The translations under genes were made by a program, and so were the position numbers. A DNA stretch of 64,000 nucleotides, from contig NZ_CP026107.1 of the NCBI RefSeq assembly GCF_002902965.1, forward strand, positions 1,922,001 to 1,986,000. Reading direction: 5' to 3'. This document shows, in pieces, positions 45,114 through 54,770 of this stretch (its first letter is position 1; each line of letters opens with the position of its first letter). The notes beneath the pieces are model-generated. The model was given only the letters and a program-made list of their open reading frames with translations, was not told the origin of the DNA and did not search any database. This stretch comes from Paraburkholderia hospita. Lineage in GTDB: Bacteria > Pseudomonadota > Gammaproteobacteria > Burkholderiales > Burkholderiaceae.

Positions 45114-45356
45114 TTACTGTCTGCCTCCGCGACAACATGAGATGCTCGCCGACGACCCATCGGCCCCGCACTCCTTCACAGGAACGTCGGTGACGGCGTC
45201 TGCCACTTGCGAAAGCGGCTCTGTTTCGACAGGCTCAATGGTAGCGGCGAGACCAGTCGCCAGTCTGGCATCGTGTTCGAACAAGGCTTTAAGTTCAGGG
45301 CGCAGTCCATCGCCGCGTTGGGCTGCGAGCGCGTGAAGCGAGAGAAACGGCAACAT
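45114..45356 (-). CDS. Small hypothetical protein
   Basis: About 80 aa from ATG 45356, with GGAG 8 nt upstream. Begins MLPFLSLHALAAQRGDGL and ends with a Cys-rich tail (SISCCRGGRQ). No family recognised and no partner genes. The surrounding 44893-45113 and 45357-45788 contain nothing else that I can support. Confidence 0.3.
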   Translation of the reverse strand: MLPFLSLHALAAQRGDGLRPELKALFEHDARLATGLAATIEPVETEPLSQVADAVTDVPVKECGADGSSASISCCRGGRQ

Positions 45357-45788
45357 GATCGGACTCCAGTCAATGAAGGACAGGCGAGCCCTACGCCGAT
45401 GACCGAATTGACGACCGGGCGCCCGCAAGATACACGCGATTCGAGCGCACCATTCTTCGTCCGACGACCTCGTCTGCTGTGCGATCGCATGGACACGATA
45501 TGGCAGTGGCTCGGCGCAGACACCCCGATTCTTGCTGCCTGATTGCTGTGAACACAAAGTAACGCGTAACGCGAACTGCTATGCCGCTTGTCGTCCTTGC
45601 ATACTCCGGCGTAATCCGCATCAGTCGAAACAACACGCGTGAAGAACCGCGTCGCCATAAGCCGCGCGTCGGTTTAACGAGTGTTGCAGCAAGAAACGGG
45701 GGGCAGCCGACTGCTTACGCCAATATCGTTCAGGCAGAGCGAAGCAATTGCGTTTCTCTCTCCCAACTTCAGTCAATGAGGAATCACC

Positions 45789-46241
45789 ATGTCAAAGGAA
45801 GATGACAACAAGGCCGTCGTGGGCCGCTGGTTCACCGATTTTTGGGGCAAGACATGCAATCTCGACATCGTCGATGAACTTGCCGCGCCCGACATGCTTC
45901 TTCAATATTCACTGCACGAACCGCGGCGTGGCCACGAGGACATCAAGGCATTCATAACCGGATTCCGCGAAGCTTTCCCGGACCTCAACTTCTGGGGCGC
46001 CGCCGATCTCATCGCCGAGGGAGACTATGTAGTTGGCCGCTGGGAGGGTGGCGGCACACATACCGGTCCGGCATTCAGCGATTTCCTCATCGGATCGTTG
46101 CCTGCTGCGACCGGTCGGAAAATGCACTTTACCGGCACAACCGTGCTTCGGCTCAAAGACGGCAAGATAGTTGAAGAAATCGGGCTGGACGACGGCGTGA
46201 CAGCGCTGCAACAACTTGGACGCATCAACGCAGCAGCGTGA
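45789..46241 (+). CDS. SnoaL-like polyketide cyclase / ester cyclase family protein
   Basis: 150 aa of NTF2-like fold: VVGRWFTDFWGK, HEDIKAFITGFREAFPDLNF, GDYVVGRWEGGGTHTG and TTVLRLKDGKIVEEIGL. Members are small cytoplasmic proteins, often of unknown substrate. ATG 45789 is good (GAATCACC upstream is weak as ribosome site). Single gene, followed by an intrinsic hairpin. Confidence 0.85.
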   Translation: MSKEDDNKAVVGRWFTDFWGKTCNLDIVDELAAPDMLLQYSLHEPRRGHEDIKAFITGFREAFPDLNFWGAADLIAEGDYVVGRWEGGGTHTGPAFSDFLIGSLPAATGRKMHFTGTTVLRLKDGKIVEEIGLDDGVTALQQLGRINAAA

Positions 46242-46302
46242 TCTAAGGCGCAGCGCCTCCGCAGTCTTCAAGCAACGCTTTGCACACCAACACCACAACG
46301 AC

Positions 46303-46329
46303 AACAGGCCGGGCGCGTCCCGGCCTGTT
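46303..46329. terminator. Hairpin downstream of the SnoaL-like gene
   Basis: ACAGGCCGGG / CCCGGCCTGT, 10-bp stem with CGCGT loop, then only TTCC; T-run is weak. Between convergent genes, so could serve both. Confidence 0.6.
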
Positions 46330-46497
46330 CCATCGGGATGGCGCTAACCGTGAAGGTCAGCCTTGAGGCAACGAGGGGGCGTTCGAAGCGACAGCATCGA
46401 CCGTCCCCTGGCCGACTGCTGCCCCCCGCAATTGGCCATAGCCGCCCGACGCTGTACATCAGCGACATGTTGAAAGTCAACCAAGGCGAGCCAGAAC

Positions 46498-46986
46498 CTA
46501 CTCCGAATAGAAGCCCGAACCCACCAGGCCTGGCACTCCGTCGATCTTGACTGCCTTCACATAGGTCCATTTATGCGATGGCTGACTCTGCCCCGGTCTC
46601 AGGAACATGTAGTCAACCCAGCCCGATCCCTTCGTTTCGACTGTCTGGATCATGGCGTCATGAAACGGCTTGCCGTTGGTATCTTTCTGACCGCTGACGT
46701 TGGTCCCCTCACGGGCTGGGAAGGCGGGATTTAACAAGACGTTTTCCTTCAGATCGTAAACGAACAGATAGGTGTCGCCGTGGAACCACTCGCTGCCTTT
46801 GATTCTGAACTCGGAAAACGCGACCTTGCCTTTACTTCCGATCAACGCCGCGGCTTTGTCGACCAATGCTTCGGTTTGCTTTGCTGTCTCGGACGTCGGG
46901 GGAGATGCCTGAGAAAATGCAGGCGACGCGGCGCAGAATAATCCAACCAGTAGCAATATGCTGGTAACGAGAGCTTTACCGTTCAT
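46498..46986 (-). CDS. Secreted Cache-domain protein
   Basis: 162 aa from ATG 46986 (GGAG 7 nt upstream). Signal peptide ends SPAFSQA. The rest is a single Cache (sCache_2-like) domain: AALIGSKGKVAFSEFR, YLFVYDLKENVLLNPA and GWVDYMFLRPGQ...HKWTYVKAV. Such free Cache proteins are periplasmic ligand-binding proteins often thought to feed signal transducers. Alone here; the next 480 nt upstream (46987-47468) hold no gene that I can see. Confidence 0.85.
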   Translation of the reverse strand: MNGKALVTSILLLVGLFCAASPAFSQASPPTSETAKQTEALVDKAAALIGSKGKVAFSEFRIKGSEWFHGDTYLFVYDLKENVLLNPAFPAREGTNVSGQKDTNGKPFHDAMIQTVETKGSGWVDYMFLRPGQSQPSHKWTYVKAVKIDGVPGLVGSGFYSE

Positions 46987-47468
46987 AGCAGTATCTCCAG
47001 CGGCTGTTCTGTACATCGGTCGCTCTTCCGCGCCTGAAATGGTGATATTGGGTCTGTGCGGCCTCTGCGCGTGACCGCATTGCCGGTTCCATTTCCTGGG
47101 CGTGGGCCGCTTCAATGGCTGTTCAGCTGTCGCGGATGACGACCGCAAATCAGAGCCGTTGGCGCCAGGCTCGACGAGCACCGCACAAGAGCGGACTATG
47201 GAAGTGAAGCGCCTTCTGTACGCAAAAGGCTAGTGCACGAACCGCAGCCTGGCCAGAATCGTTTTCCCGCATCAATGTCGGCTCGATAGCGGACGGTCGC
47301 GAATGGCGGAAACTGGCCGATTGCACCGGTTCAACCAACGTTTTACGTAGTAGGCGTTTGACTCGTCAATTGCAGGTTCCAGACGGTTTAACCACAAGCA
47401 TGACGACCCGGCAGCCACGAGCGACAGAGCGACGGGCAAATATGTACAGCGCGTGCAGTCCGCTCCAA

Positions 47469-48323
47469 CTAGCGAGGCTGTTCGATAAACGCTTCGAACG
47501 CCGCCGCGTAATCCGGATGCCAACGAGACAAGGCAGGCCTGTTTTCTACGATATCCCCTATGGCCCATAACATGCGGCGCTCGTCGAGCGAGCGCGGCAC
47601 GTCGTTATCCGGACACAGGATGTAGAAGTCGCCAGCGCTGAGGCGCTCGAGCATGAACTCGACGGTCTGCTCAGGTGTCCATGCCCCGGTGGGTTTTTCC
47701 GTCCGGTTTTTGCGAGTCAACTCCGTGAACACGAAGCCGGGAATGAGCAAATGTGCGCTTATGTTGCACCCGGGGGTGTTACGGAGTTCGTGTTGGAGCG
47801 CCTCCGTGAACGCCTTCAATCCGGCTTTCGACACGTTATACGCCGGGTCCCCAGGCGGTGTCGTAATGCCTTGCTTTGAACCCGTATTGATGACAAGCCC
47901 TGGTCGACCGCGCGTGATCATGTCTGGTACGAAAACCTGCGTGCCGTGGATTGGGCCCCACAAATTCACGCCCAGCACGCGCATCCAGTTCTCGGCGGGA
48001 CCGAACATACCGCTGCCCGGTTGAACGCCGGCATTGTTCATCAGGACGTCGGTGCCGCCAAATCTTTCGACCACGGCTGAGTGCAGACGGCGGACATCGT
48101 CAATGGCACTGACATCGGTTTCGAGTCCAAAGACGTCCCGCGCGCCGCTCGCGCTCAACCTGGCGATTTCTTCCACGGCATACGCAATTCGATCGGCATC
48201 GCGGTCTGCAATGCAGATACGAAGTCCGAGCTCGGCAAACCGCTTTGCCGCAGCCAGGCCGATACCGGCCGCGCCGCCAGTGATGACGGCAACGGCTCCC
48301 TTGGTCAGAGCAGGATGAGACAT
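47469..48323 (-). CDS. Short-chain dehydrogenase/reductase
   Basis: 284 aa from ATG 48323 (AAGGAA upstream). TGGAAGIGLAAAKRF, NNAGVQPG, INTGSKQG and the catalytic YNVSKAGLKAF are classical. A specific C-terminal half (WTPEQTVEFMLERL, SLDERRMLWAIGD) is seen in SDRs of unknown substrate in Burkholderia. Single gene, 316 nt from the divergent DNA glycosylase; that gap shows no other feature. Confidence 0.88.
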   Translation of the reverse strand: MSHPALTKGAVAVITGGAAGIGLAAAKRFAELGLRICIADRDADRIAYAVEEIARLSASGARDVFGLETDVSAIDDVRRLHSAVVERFGGTDVLMNNAGVQPGSGMFGPAENWMRVLGVNLWGPIHGTQVFVPDMITRGRPGLVINTGSKQGITTPPGDPAYNVSKAGLKAFTEALQHELRNTPGCNISAHLLIPGFVFTELTRKNRTEKPTGAWTPEQTVEFMLERLSAGDFYILCPDNDVPRSLDERRMLWAIGDIVENRPALSRWHPDYAAAFEAFIEQPR

Positions 48324-48639
48324 TTGTCGAGTTCCTTGATGAGCCCCGGGGCGCTTGCGCACCTACCGCAGCTATCCCGATGCGGTTAGGTAGAATGAAA
48401 CGAGAGTAGCACGAGCGCCTTTCTCGCGTTGCTTCGAGGCGTTTTCGCCGGCACTCGCAAGTGTGCCCGTGCACCATATCGGGCGAGACTATTGAGCAAC
48501 GCGAAACCTGTCTTTTCCGTTCACGTCTTTAAACATCAGTCCCGGTAGTGAATACTCCGTCCGTGCGATGCCGCATTCAACCGGCAAGCTGTGGCATGAG
48601 CAAGCTGTCTTTACCGCGAATTGATCTGAGTGGCTGCAT

Positions 48640-49254
48640 ATGTTTGCAGCAGAATCGTTACCCATCGTGACCTTGCGCCCTTCCTCCAATGTCGAACCAA
48701 TCGATTTTTCAGCGCCCGCGGCGCTGGTAGCACAGCGGCTGATTGGCGCGATCTTGACGGTGGACGGCGTAGGCGGCCGTATCGTCGAGACGGAGGCTTA
48801 CGATCCCGAGGAACCAGCGTCGCATGCTTTCTGCGGGCCGACGACGCGCAACACGGTACTTTTCGGGCAGCCCGCACACGTCTACGTGTACCGGTCGTAC
48901 GGCATTCATTGGTGCCTCAATTTCGTGTGCCGAGAAGAAGGTCACGGCGCCGGGGTACTGATCCGCGCGATCGAACCGTTGACCGGACTGGATGCAATGC
49001 GCCAGCGGCGCGGGCTCGAACCGATCCGCCTGCTCTGTTCCGGACCGGGCCGCGTTGGACAGGCACTTGGCATCACACACCGGCACAACGGTATGTCGTT
49101 ACTTGAAGCGCCTTTTCACGTCGAAGCGCCGCAAGAACCGGCGTCGATCGTGACGGGACCACGTATCGGCATTACCAAGGCAATCGCGTTGCCCTGGCGT
49201 TTCGGCCTCGCGGCGTCGAAATTCTGGAGCAAGCCGTTCCCAAAGCACACTTGA
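48640..49254 (+). CDS. 3-methyladenine DNA glycosylase (AAG/MPG family)
   Basis: 204 aa. VAQRLIGAIL, the catalytic Glu in IVETEAYDPEEPASHAF, PAHVYVYRSYGIHWCLNFVC and GPGRVGQALGI are the family motifs; ends in RFGLAASKFWSKP. It excises alkylated purines, acting in base excision repair. Start ATG 48640 is the first; an internal one is unlikely. Single gene, convergent with a LysR gene. Confidence 0.92.
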   Translation: MFAAESLPIVTLRPSSNVEPIDFSAPAALVAQRLIGAILTVDGVGGRIVETEAYDPEEPASHAFCGPTTRNTVLFGQPAHVYVYRSYGIHWCLNFVCREEGHGAGVLIRAIEPLTGLDAMRQRRGLEPIRLLCSGPGRVGQALGITHRHNGMSLLEAPFHVEAPQEPASIVTGPRIGITKAIALPWRFGLAASKFWSKPFPKHT

Positions 49255-49298
49255 ACGCTCAATCTGCAAGCGACACAACTGTCATATCGCGACAGCAA

Positions 49299-50219
49299 TC
49301 ATTTTGTCGTGGCGGCTTCGAGTATGCGCGATGTACGGGTCCGTAGACGTGGCGCCACGAAGTCGAGAAAAGCGCGCAACTTGAGTGGCAGAGGCGTCTG
49401 TCCTTTATGCACGAGACTGATGGGCAACGGCGCCGACTCGAACGTGTCGAGCACGACGCTCAGTGCGTTGTCACGAATAGCGTCCGCGACCTGATAAGAC
49501 AACACACGTACCAGTCCAACGCCAAGCATCGCGGCTGCGATCGCCGCTTCCGCCGTATTGACTGCAAGCCGTGAACGAACGGGCACGGACACTTCTGACT
49601 TGCCGGACCCAAACACCCAGGCACGCGTGGATGCGAGCACCTCGAAGGTAATGCACTCGTGCGCCGCGAGATCGCGCGGTTTGACGGGCTCACCATGCGA
49701 TGCCAGATACGCGGGACTCGCGCAGACGACCCGGCGCACAGTTCCCACTCTCGTCGCCATGAGCGTGCTATCGGGCAGTTCTCCAATGCGGATGGCGACG
49801 TCTGCTTGCTCCTCCATCAGATGCACGACACGATCCGTGAGCACGAGGCTCACGTCGATTTCCGGATAGTGCGCGAGAAATTCCGCAACCACGGGCACGA
49901 CGTGCAAGCGGCCGAACACGACGGGCGCCGTGACCACGAGTTCGCCCTTGGGGGACGCGTATTCCCCCGTCGCCGCGCGCTCGGCTTCTGCAATCTCATC
50001 GAGGATGCGCCGGCACGCCGCCACATACGAGGCGCCCGCTTCCGTCAATGAAAGCTGCCGCGTCGTGCGTTGGATAAGACGCGTCTTCAGATGCGATTCC
50101 AGTTCTCCGACCTTGCGGCTCACTGTTGCCAACGGCATGCCGAGGCGCCGCGCGGCGGCCGACAAACTGCCCGAGTCAACGACAGCGACAAGGATGGACA
50201 TGGAATCAAGCCGATTCAT
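49299..50219 (-). CDS. LysR-family regulator
   Basis: 306 aa. Winged HTH (SGSLSAAARRLGMPLATVSRKV, residues about 15-40) and effector domain with ADVAIRIGELPDS, the group that includes AaeR/DmlR-like regulators. Divergent from the MFS exporter gene (142 nt between starts), which is its probable target. Confidence 0.92.
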   Translation of the reverse strand: MNRLDSMSILVAVVDSGSLSAAARRLGMPLATVSRKVGELESHLKTRLIQRTTRQLSLTEAGASYVAACRRILDEIAEAERAATGEYASPKGELVVTAPVVFGRLHVVPVVAEFLAHYPEIDVSLVLTDRVVHLMEEQADVAIRIGELPDSTLMATRVGTVRRVVCASPAYLASHGEPVKPRDLAAHECITFEVLASTRAWVFGSGKSEVSVPVRSRLAVNTAEAAIAAAMLGVGLVRVLSYQVADAIRDNALSVVLDTFESAPLPISLVHKGQTPLPLKLRAFLDFVAPRLRTRTSRILEAATTK

Positions 50220-50360
50220 CGGAAGGCCCTATCAAAAAATGGAAGGATGATTCCCGATGTTGGGAGATTCTCTTTATAAATGCAAGCGCGTAGCCTGCAG
50301 ACTGTGTGCCACGGCATCTTGCTGGACATGCCCTGAAGATCGAAATAAAAGGAGAGTGCC

Positions 50361-51581
50361 GTGAACGGCCTGCCAAATACATCGAATAATCCCCAGACCC
50401 ACGCAGTCGCGTCACGCGCCAAAATCGTCATGATGGCGGTCATCGCCGGCGCGGTGATCACCAACATCTACTGCACGCAGCCAATCCTGCCGCTGATCGC
50501 TTCTGGCCTGCAGGTCGACCTGACCACCGTCGACCTGGTCGCCGGCGCGGCGCTGCTCGGCTTTGCGACGGGCCTCGCCTTGCTGTTACCGCTAGGCGAT
50601 CGCTTCGACCGGCGCAAGCTCGTGCTCGCGCAGATTGCGCTCGCCTTCGTCTTCGCGCTGAGTTCCGCGCTTTCACCCGGCATCTGGCCGCTGATCGGAG
50701 CGTCTTTCGGTCTTGGCATCGTCAGTTGCGTGCCTCAGCAGCTCGTACCCTTCGCTGCCGTCATGTCATTGCCGAGTGAACGCGGGCGTTCGGTCGGCAC
50801 GGTCGTCAGCGGCATCATGGTCGGCATTCTGTTGGGCCGCACGATCAGCGGCGTGATCGGTGCGACCTACGGCTGGCGCGCCGTGTACGGCGTGGAAGCG
50901 CTGTTCATGATCCCCGTCTGGATCGCTGCCGCGTCGCTGCTTCCACGCGGCGTGCCTTCCACCGATCTTTCCTACGGACGTCTGCTCGCTTCACTCTGGC
51001 CACTGGTTCGGGACAATCGCCCGATTCGTGAATCGATGATTGTTCAGGCGCTGTTGTGGGCCTGCTTCAACGCATTCTGGGTCAATCTGGCGGCGCTTCT
51101 GGCAAACGGCCCCCAGCACCTTGGCAGTGCGTGGGCTGGCGGCTTTGGGATCATCGGCGCGACGGGTGCACTCGCCGCTTCACTCGGCGGTCGCGCGACA
51201 GATCGACTCGGCTCGCGCACCGTCATTGCGGCCAGCATCGGCATCGTTACGCTCGCCTATGTGCTGCTCGCCGGCGCGGAGTCCTCGCTGACGTTCCTGA
51301 TCATCGGGGTCATCGTGCTCGATATCGGTGTGCAGTCGGGTCTCGTGTCCAACCAGACGCGCGCCTTTGCCGTCGATCCCAAGGCGCAGGGCCGCATCAA
51401 CAGTCTCTACATGACGGCCACCTTCTCCGGCGGTGCCATCGGCGTGATGATCAGCGGCTGGCTGATGACCCGCTTCGGCTGGACGGGCGTCGTGATCTTC
51501 GGCATTGCATTGGGGCTCGTCGCTTCCGCATACCACTGGCTTGGTGGCAACCGACGCATGCAAAGCGCAGCTCAATCGTGA
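50361..51581 (+). CDS. MFS exporter (DHA1-like)
   Basis: 406 aa with 12 membrane segments. Starts at GTG 50361 with GGAGAG upstream (AAAGGAGAGTGCC). The YCTQPILPLIASGLQ start, GDRFDRRKLVLAQ loop 2-3 motif and GRATDRLGSRTVI are drug:H+ antiporter-like. The LysR gene at 49299-50219 is divergent and likely controls it. Substrate unknown. Confidence 0.9.
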   Translation: MNGLPNTSNNPQTHAVASRAKIVMMAVIAGAVITNIYCTQPILPLIASGLQVDLTTVDLVAGAALLGFATGLALLLPLGDRFDRRKLVLAQIALAFVFALSSALSPGIWPLIGASFGLGIVSCVPQQLVPFAAVMSLPSERGRSVGTVVSGIMVGILLGRTISGVIGATYGWRAVYGVEALFMIPVWIAAASLLPRGVPSTDLSYGRLLASLWPLVRDNRPIRESMIVQALLWACFNAFWVNLAALLANGPQHLGSAWAGGFGIIGATGALAASLGGRATDRLGSRTVIAASIGIVTLAYVLLAGAESSLTFLIIGVIVLDIGVQSGLVSNQTRAFAVDPKAQGRINSLYMTATFSGGAIGVMISGWLMTRFGWTGVVIFGIALGLVASAYHWLGGNRRMQSAAQS

Positions 51582-51672
51582 TTTCGATCATGCGATCAAG
51601 GTGAACGGGCAACGATACGATCGCGTGGCGACCAGTACCATCGTGCAATGATGGGGCGTATGTAAGTGCGCG

Positions 51673-52683
51673 TTACGCAGTAGCCTCAAGGTCGGTGGAT
51701 TGATCCGACCGATGCATACGTCGCGGCACGCCATATACGCTCTCGACACCCCGCATTTGCTGTCGGCATTGCATAGGTGTCACGTTGATACGCCTAAGGA
51801 AGACCATGCGCATATGCGTGGCATTGTGGAAACCGCATTTGAATGCAATGGTCTTCAGAGGGTCGTCAGTCCCACCTAGTATCTTTCTCGCGGCGTCCAC
51901 ACGAAGTTCTTCGACAAATGCGGATGGAGTCATCTGCGCATGTTTCGCAAACAGTCTCGAAAAATTTCTTCTGCTAACCGAGACGGCGCTGGCAAGCTCT
52001 TCGATCGACAGTTCATCGGCAATATGATCGGTGACGTATCGCTGTACCTTCTCGATGAGCGTGTTCTTGCCCGCGGCGGGATCGATATACGGTCTGCCCT
52101 CATGATCCATGTCCATGCCAAGACGCGTCGCGATCCGTGCAGCGAATTCATGGCCCCAGTCGTCTGCGACCTGAGATAGACAAAGATGCCAGCCCGCCGT
52201 CGCACCGGCGGATGACACCAGGTTGCCATCACGTATCAGGACTTTGTCGGGACGAATTCGAGCCAGCGGGAATTCCCGGGCCAGAGAACTCGCGTCGGCC
52301 CAACTGGCGGTGACTTCTCTACCGTTGAGCACACCTGCGTGCCCTAATAGAAACGCCCCATTGCAAATGGAGCCGATTCGCTTCGACTGGAAAGCGCGAT
52401 CGCGCAACCAGTCCAGGAATTCGCGCTTCGGGCGAGAGTTCGACAAGTGCGGTCTACCCGTCACCAGCAAAACATCGACAGATGTTTGAAACGCTGTGTA
52501 GTCAAACGGGACGGAAAGCTGCATCGAATTCGAGCAAGCTATATGGCCCGCCCGCTCACCTACTAACGAAACCTGATACTGACAGGTTGCCCGCAGGCAT
52601 TGGTTCGCTTCGGAAAAGACATCGAGTGCGCCGGCAATATCCAGCGCTTGCACACCGTCAAGCACGACAATAGCGATTTTCAT
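51673..52683 (-). CDS. GlxA-type transcriptional regulator (DJ-1/PfpI + AraC HTH)
   Basis: 336 aa from ATG 52683. N-terminal DJ-1/PfpI-like domain (IAIVVLDGVQALDIAGALDVF; conserved Cys in GSICNGAFLLG) and C-terminal AraC/XylS DNA-binding domain (SIEELASAVSVSRRNFSRLF, KTIAFKCGFHNATHMRMVF). Glutamine amidotransferase-like fold used for ligand sensing. It is 243 nt from the SnoaL-like gene on the same strand, divergent to nothing; target unknown, possibly the neighbouring DsrE/Phn operon. Confidence 0.92.
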   Translation of the reverse strand: MKIAIVVLDGVQALDIAGALDVFSEANQCLRATCQYQVSLVGERAGHIACSNSMQLSVPFDYTAFQTSVDVLLVTGRPHLSNSRPKREFLDWLRDRAFQSKRIGSICNGAFLLGHAGVLNGREVTASWADASSLAREFPLARIRPDKVLIRDGNLVSSAGATAGWHLCLSQVADDWGHEFAARIATRLGMDMDHEGRPYIDPAAGKNTLIEKVQRYVTDHIADELSIEELASAVSVSRRNFSRLFAKHAQMTPSAFVEELRVDAARKILGGTDDPLKTIAFKCGFHNATHMRMVFLRRINVTPMQCRQQMRGVESVYGVPRRMHRSDQSTDLEATA

Positions 52684-52926
52684 TTTCCGGATCCGCACGT
52701 GTGCGACTGGAACGACATTTTCTTACGCGTGACATACCGAGGTCGACATGATCGCAATCACGTTCGACCTTGTTGTCAAAGCTAGTCGTATAGCCTACAG
52801 ATAACCACCCTACTATTGTTTGAAACCGTCACTGCAATAGGATGGACGGCTCATACCTCCGTATAGTCCGGGTGGTATGTGCGCGGAGGAAGGGTTGGCG
52901 AGCGGGTGCTTTTCAGAGAGGCATCG

Positions 52927-53310
52927 TCACCCGATCCGCTGAACCCATTGACTGCGCCAGTCTGGTGCGTCGAAAGGGTCCGAAAAGTACTGGGTCTCGT
53001 GCACGACCTTGCTGTCATGGAACTTCATGATGCTCACGACGTATGTCGCGCGGTCCGTGTAATTGATCGTGTATTCCGTGATCCAGAGATCGCCGTTTCC
53101 CTGAATTCGCCTGACATCGAAACCAGAAGGCCGGCCGGGATGATGCCCGCGCAACGCCTGCAAATTGATTCGTCCGACAATACGTTCACCTGACTGCGGA
53201 TAATCACAAACGGCATCGTCGTGATAGATATCATGTTCCAGGTCGAGATCCCCTTCGGCCGACGCGCGCCAGTGCGTATTCAAGACTTCACGAATCTGTT
53301 CCTCTTTCAT
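52927..53310 (-). CDS. SnoaL-like NTF2-fold protein
   Basis: 127 aa. EVLNTHWRASAEGDLDLEHDIYHDDAVCDYPQSGERI and ETQYFSDPFDAPDWRSQWV. Similar proteins are annotated as nuclear transport factor 2 family with unknown function. Starts ATG 53310; divergent from the DsrE-Phn operon with 272 nt between, in which I see no gene. Confidence 0.82.
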   Translation of the reverse strand: MKEEQIREVLNTHWRASAEGDLDLEHDIYHDDAVCDYPQSGERIVGRINLQALRGHHPGRPSGFDVRRIQGNGDLWITEYTINYTDRATYVVSIMKFHDSKVVHETQYFSDPFDAPDWRSQWVQRIG

Positions 53311-53582
53311 CCGCCACCTCCAGCATCAGGATGTGAACTCGGTCTTTTGTAATCTTTGCCGCAAGCAACGCGTGCGCGCCCGTTGCAAGTGCGAACCCAG
53401 CGACCAATGTCAGCAGCATAGGCCCAAATGATGCACTATGAGAATCATGGCGACATCGCTCCCCGACATTCGCCGATCCGGAGAAACGCACCATCTACAT
53501 CAGAGCCAAGGGCTGACGTCGTCCGAGGTGGAGCGGCGTCCGCACTCCTATCGTCCACCTGCTGGAGAATCAGGAGAATATC

Positions 53583-53882
53583 GTGTCTGGAAAATTCGTG
53601 GTCAGTCTGACTCGAGCGAAAGACGACACCGACCGGGCGACGGTCGCGTTCGTGGTTGCCATTGCGGCCATCGCCAGCGAGAAAGAAGTCGTCGTATTCC
53701 TGAACATCGAAGGTACTCGCCTGTCCCAGTCCGGTTACCCGGACGACATTCATGAGGCCGGCTTCTCGCCGTGCTTCAAGAAACGCGCGCTCGACGAAGA
53801 CACGCTGATTCCCGGCGCCAAAATCATTGGCGACGCAATGCACAAATTCATGGGTGACGCCTGCCCCAGTCTCAGCTACTGA
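53583..53882 (+). CDS. DsrE-family protein
   Basis: 99 aa, start GTG 53583 with AGGAG 9 nt upstream. SGKFVVSLTRAKDDTDRATVAFVVAIAA then EVVVFLNIEGTRLS, and DDIHEAGFSPCFKK with one Cys, and late Cys in GDACPSLSY; DsrE/F folds carry or sense sulfur. It stops 8 nt before phnD-like, so it is the first gene of the transporter operon. Its sulfur-relay role here is unclear. Confidence 0.85.
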   Translation: MSGKFVVSLTRAKDDTDRATVAFVVAIAAIASEKEVVVFLNIEGTRLSQSGYPDDIHEAGFSPCFKKRALDEDTLIPGAKIIGDAMHKFMGDACPSLSY

Positions 53883-53890
53883 GGGTCCCC

Positions 53891-54769
53891 ATGACAACTC
53901 GCAGAATGTTCATTGCCGGCGCGGCCGGCCTCGCGTCGTCGTGGGCGCTCGCTCCCGTCGCCCATGCGCAAAGCAGCAAGCCGATGCGCTTCGGCGTCGG
54001 CCCGCTGCTACCCACGACAGACGATACGAAGAAGAGCTTCGGTCCGTTCTTCGCGTGGCTCGCGAAGCAACTCGGCGTCGATTACGAACTGTCGGCCACC
54101 ACCGACTGGGCGGGCATGGCCGTCGCGATGGGCTCGGGCCAGCTCGACCTCGCGTGGATGGGGCCGTGGGGCTACGTGATCGCCAATAACTCGACCGACT
54201 GTCAGGCGCTCGCCACCGTCAAATACGACGACAAGCCGTTCTACCACGGCATCGTGATTAGCCGTCCGGATCTGCACGTCAGCCGCTTCCCGGACGACAC
54301 GAAAGGTATGTCGATCTCGTTTGCGGATGTCGGCTCGACGTCGGGCTGGCTGATGCCGACCTGGTACGCAAAGGAAGTCTGGAAGATCGATCCGAAAACG
54401 TTCTGGAAGTACACAGAAGGCGCGACGCACGCGGCGAACGAGGTCGCGGTGCAGTCGGGTCAGGTCGATCTCGCTACGGACTTCGATCGCAACCGGAACG
54501 CGATGATCGCGAAAGGCGTGATCAAGCCCGACGGCACGAAGATCGTCTGGACGTCGGACCCGTTTCCGAACGATGCGATCGTGGTGCCGCAAGGTGTCCC
54601 AGCGGAACGCGTCGCCCAGATCCAGCGCATCCTGCTGTCGATCACGCCGGAACAGGCTGCGACCTTGCTGCCGCCCCGCTATACGGGCTTCGTGTCGGCA
54701 ACGCACGCGTCGTACTCGATGATCGAGAAAGCCGGCGTCGCTGTCGGCAAGATTCGCGCGAAGGCCTGA
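53891..54769 (+). CDS. phnD: Phosphate/phosphite/phosphonate-type ABC substrate-binding protein
   Basis: 292 aa, Tat-like start (TTRRMFIAGAAGLASS) with a HAQSS cleavage region, then PhnD family: MRFGVGPLLPTTDDTKK, LGVDYELSATTDWAGMAVAMGSGQLDLAWMGPWGY, and FADVGSTSGWLMP. The ligand pocket motif DVGSTSG corresponds to phosphonate binders. Stop is 1 nt before the permease ATG. Confidence 0.88.
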   Translation: MTTRRMFIAGAAGLASSWALAPVAHAQSSKPMRFGVGPLLPTTDDTKKSFGPFFAWLAKQLGVDYELSATTDWAGMAVAMGSGQLDLAWMGPWGYVIANNSTDCQALATVKYDDKPFYHGIVISRPDLHVSRFPDDTKGMSISFADVGSTSGWLMPTWYAKEVWKIDPKTFWKYTEGATHAANEVAVQSGQVDLATDFDRNRNAMIAKGVIKPDGTKIVWTSDPFPNDAIVVPQGVPAERVAQIQRILLSITPEQAATLLPPRYTGFVSATHASYSMIEKAGVAVGKIRAKA

Positions 54770-54770
54770 G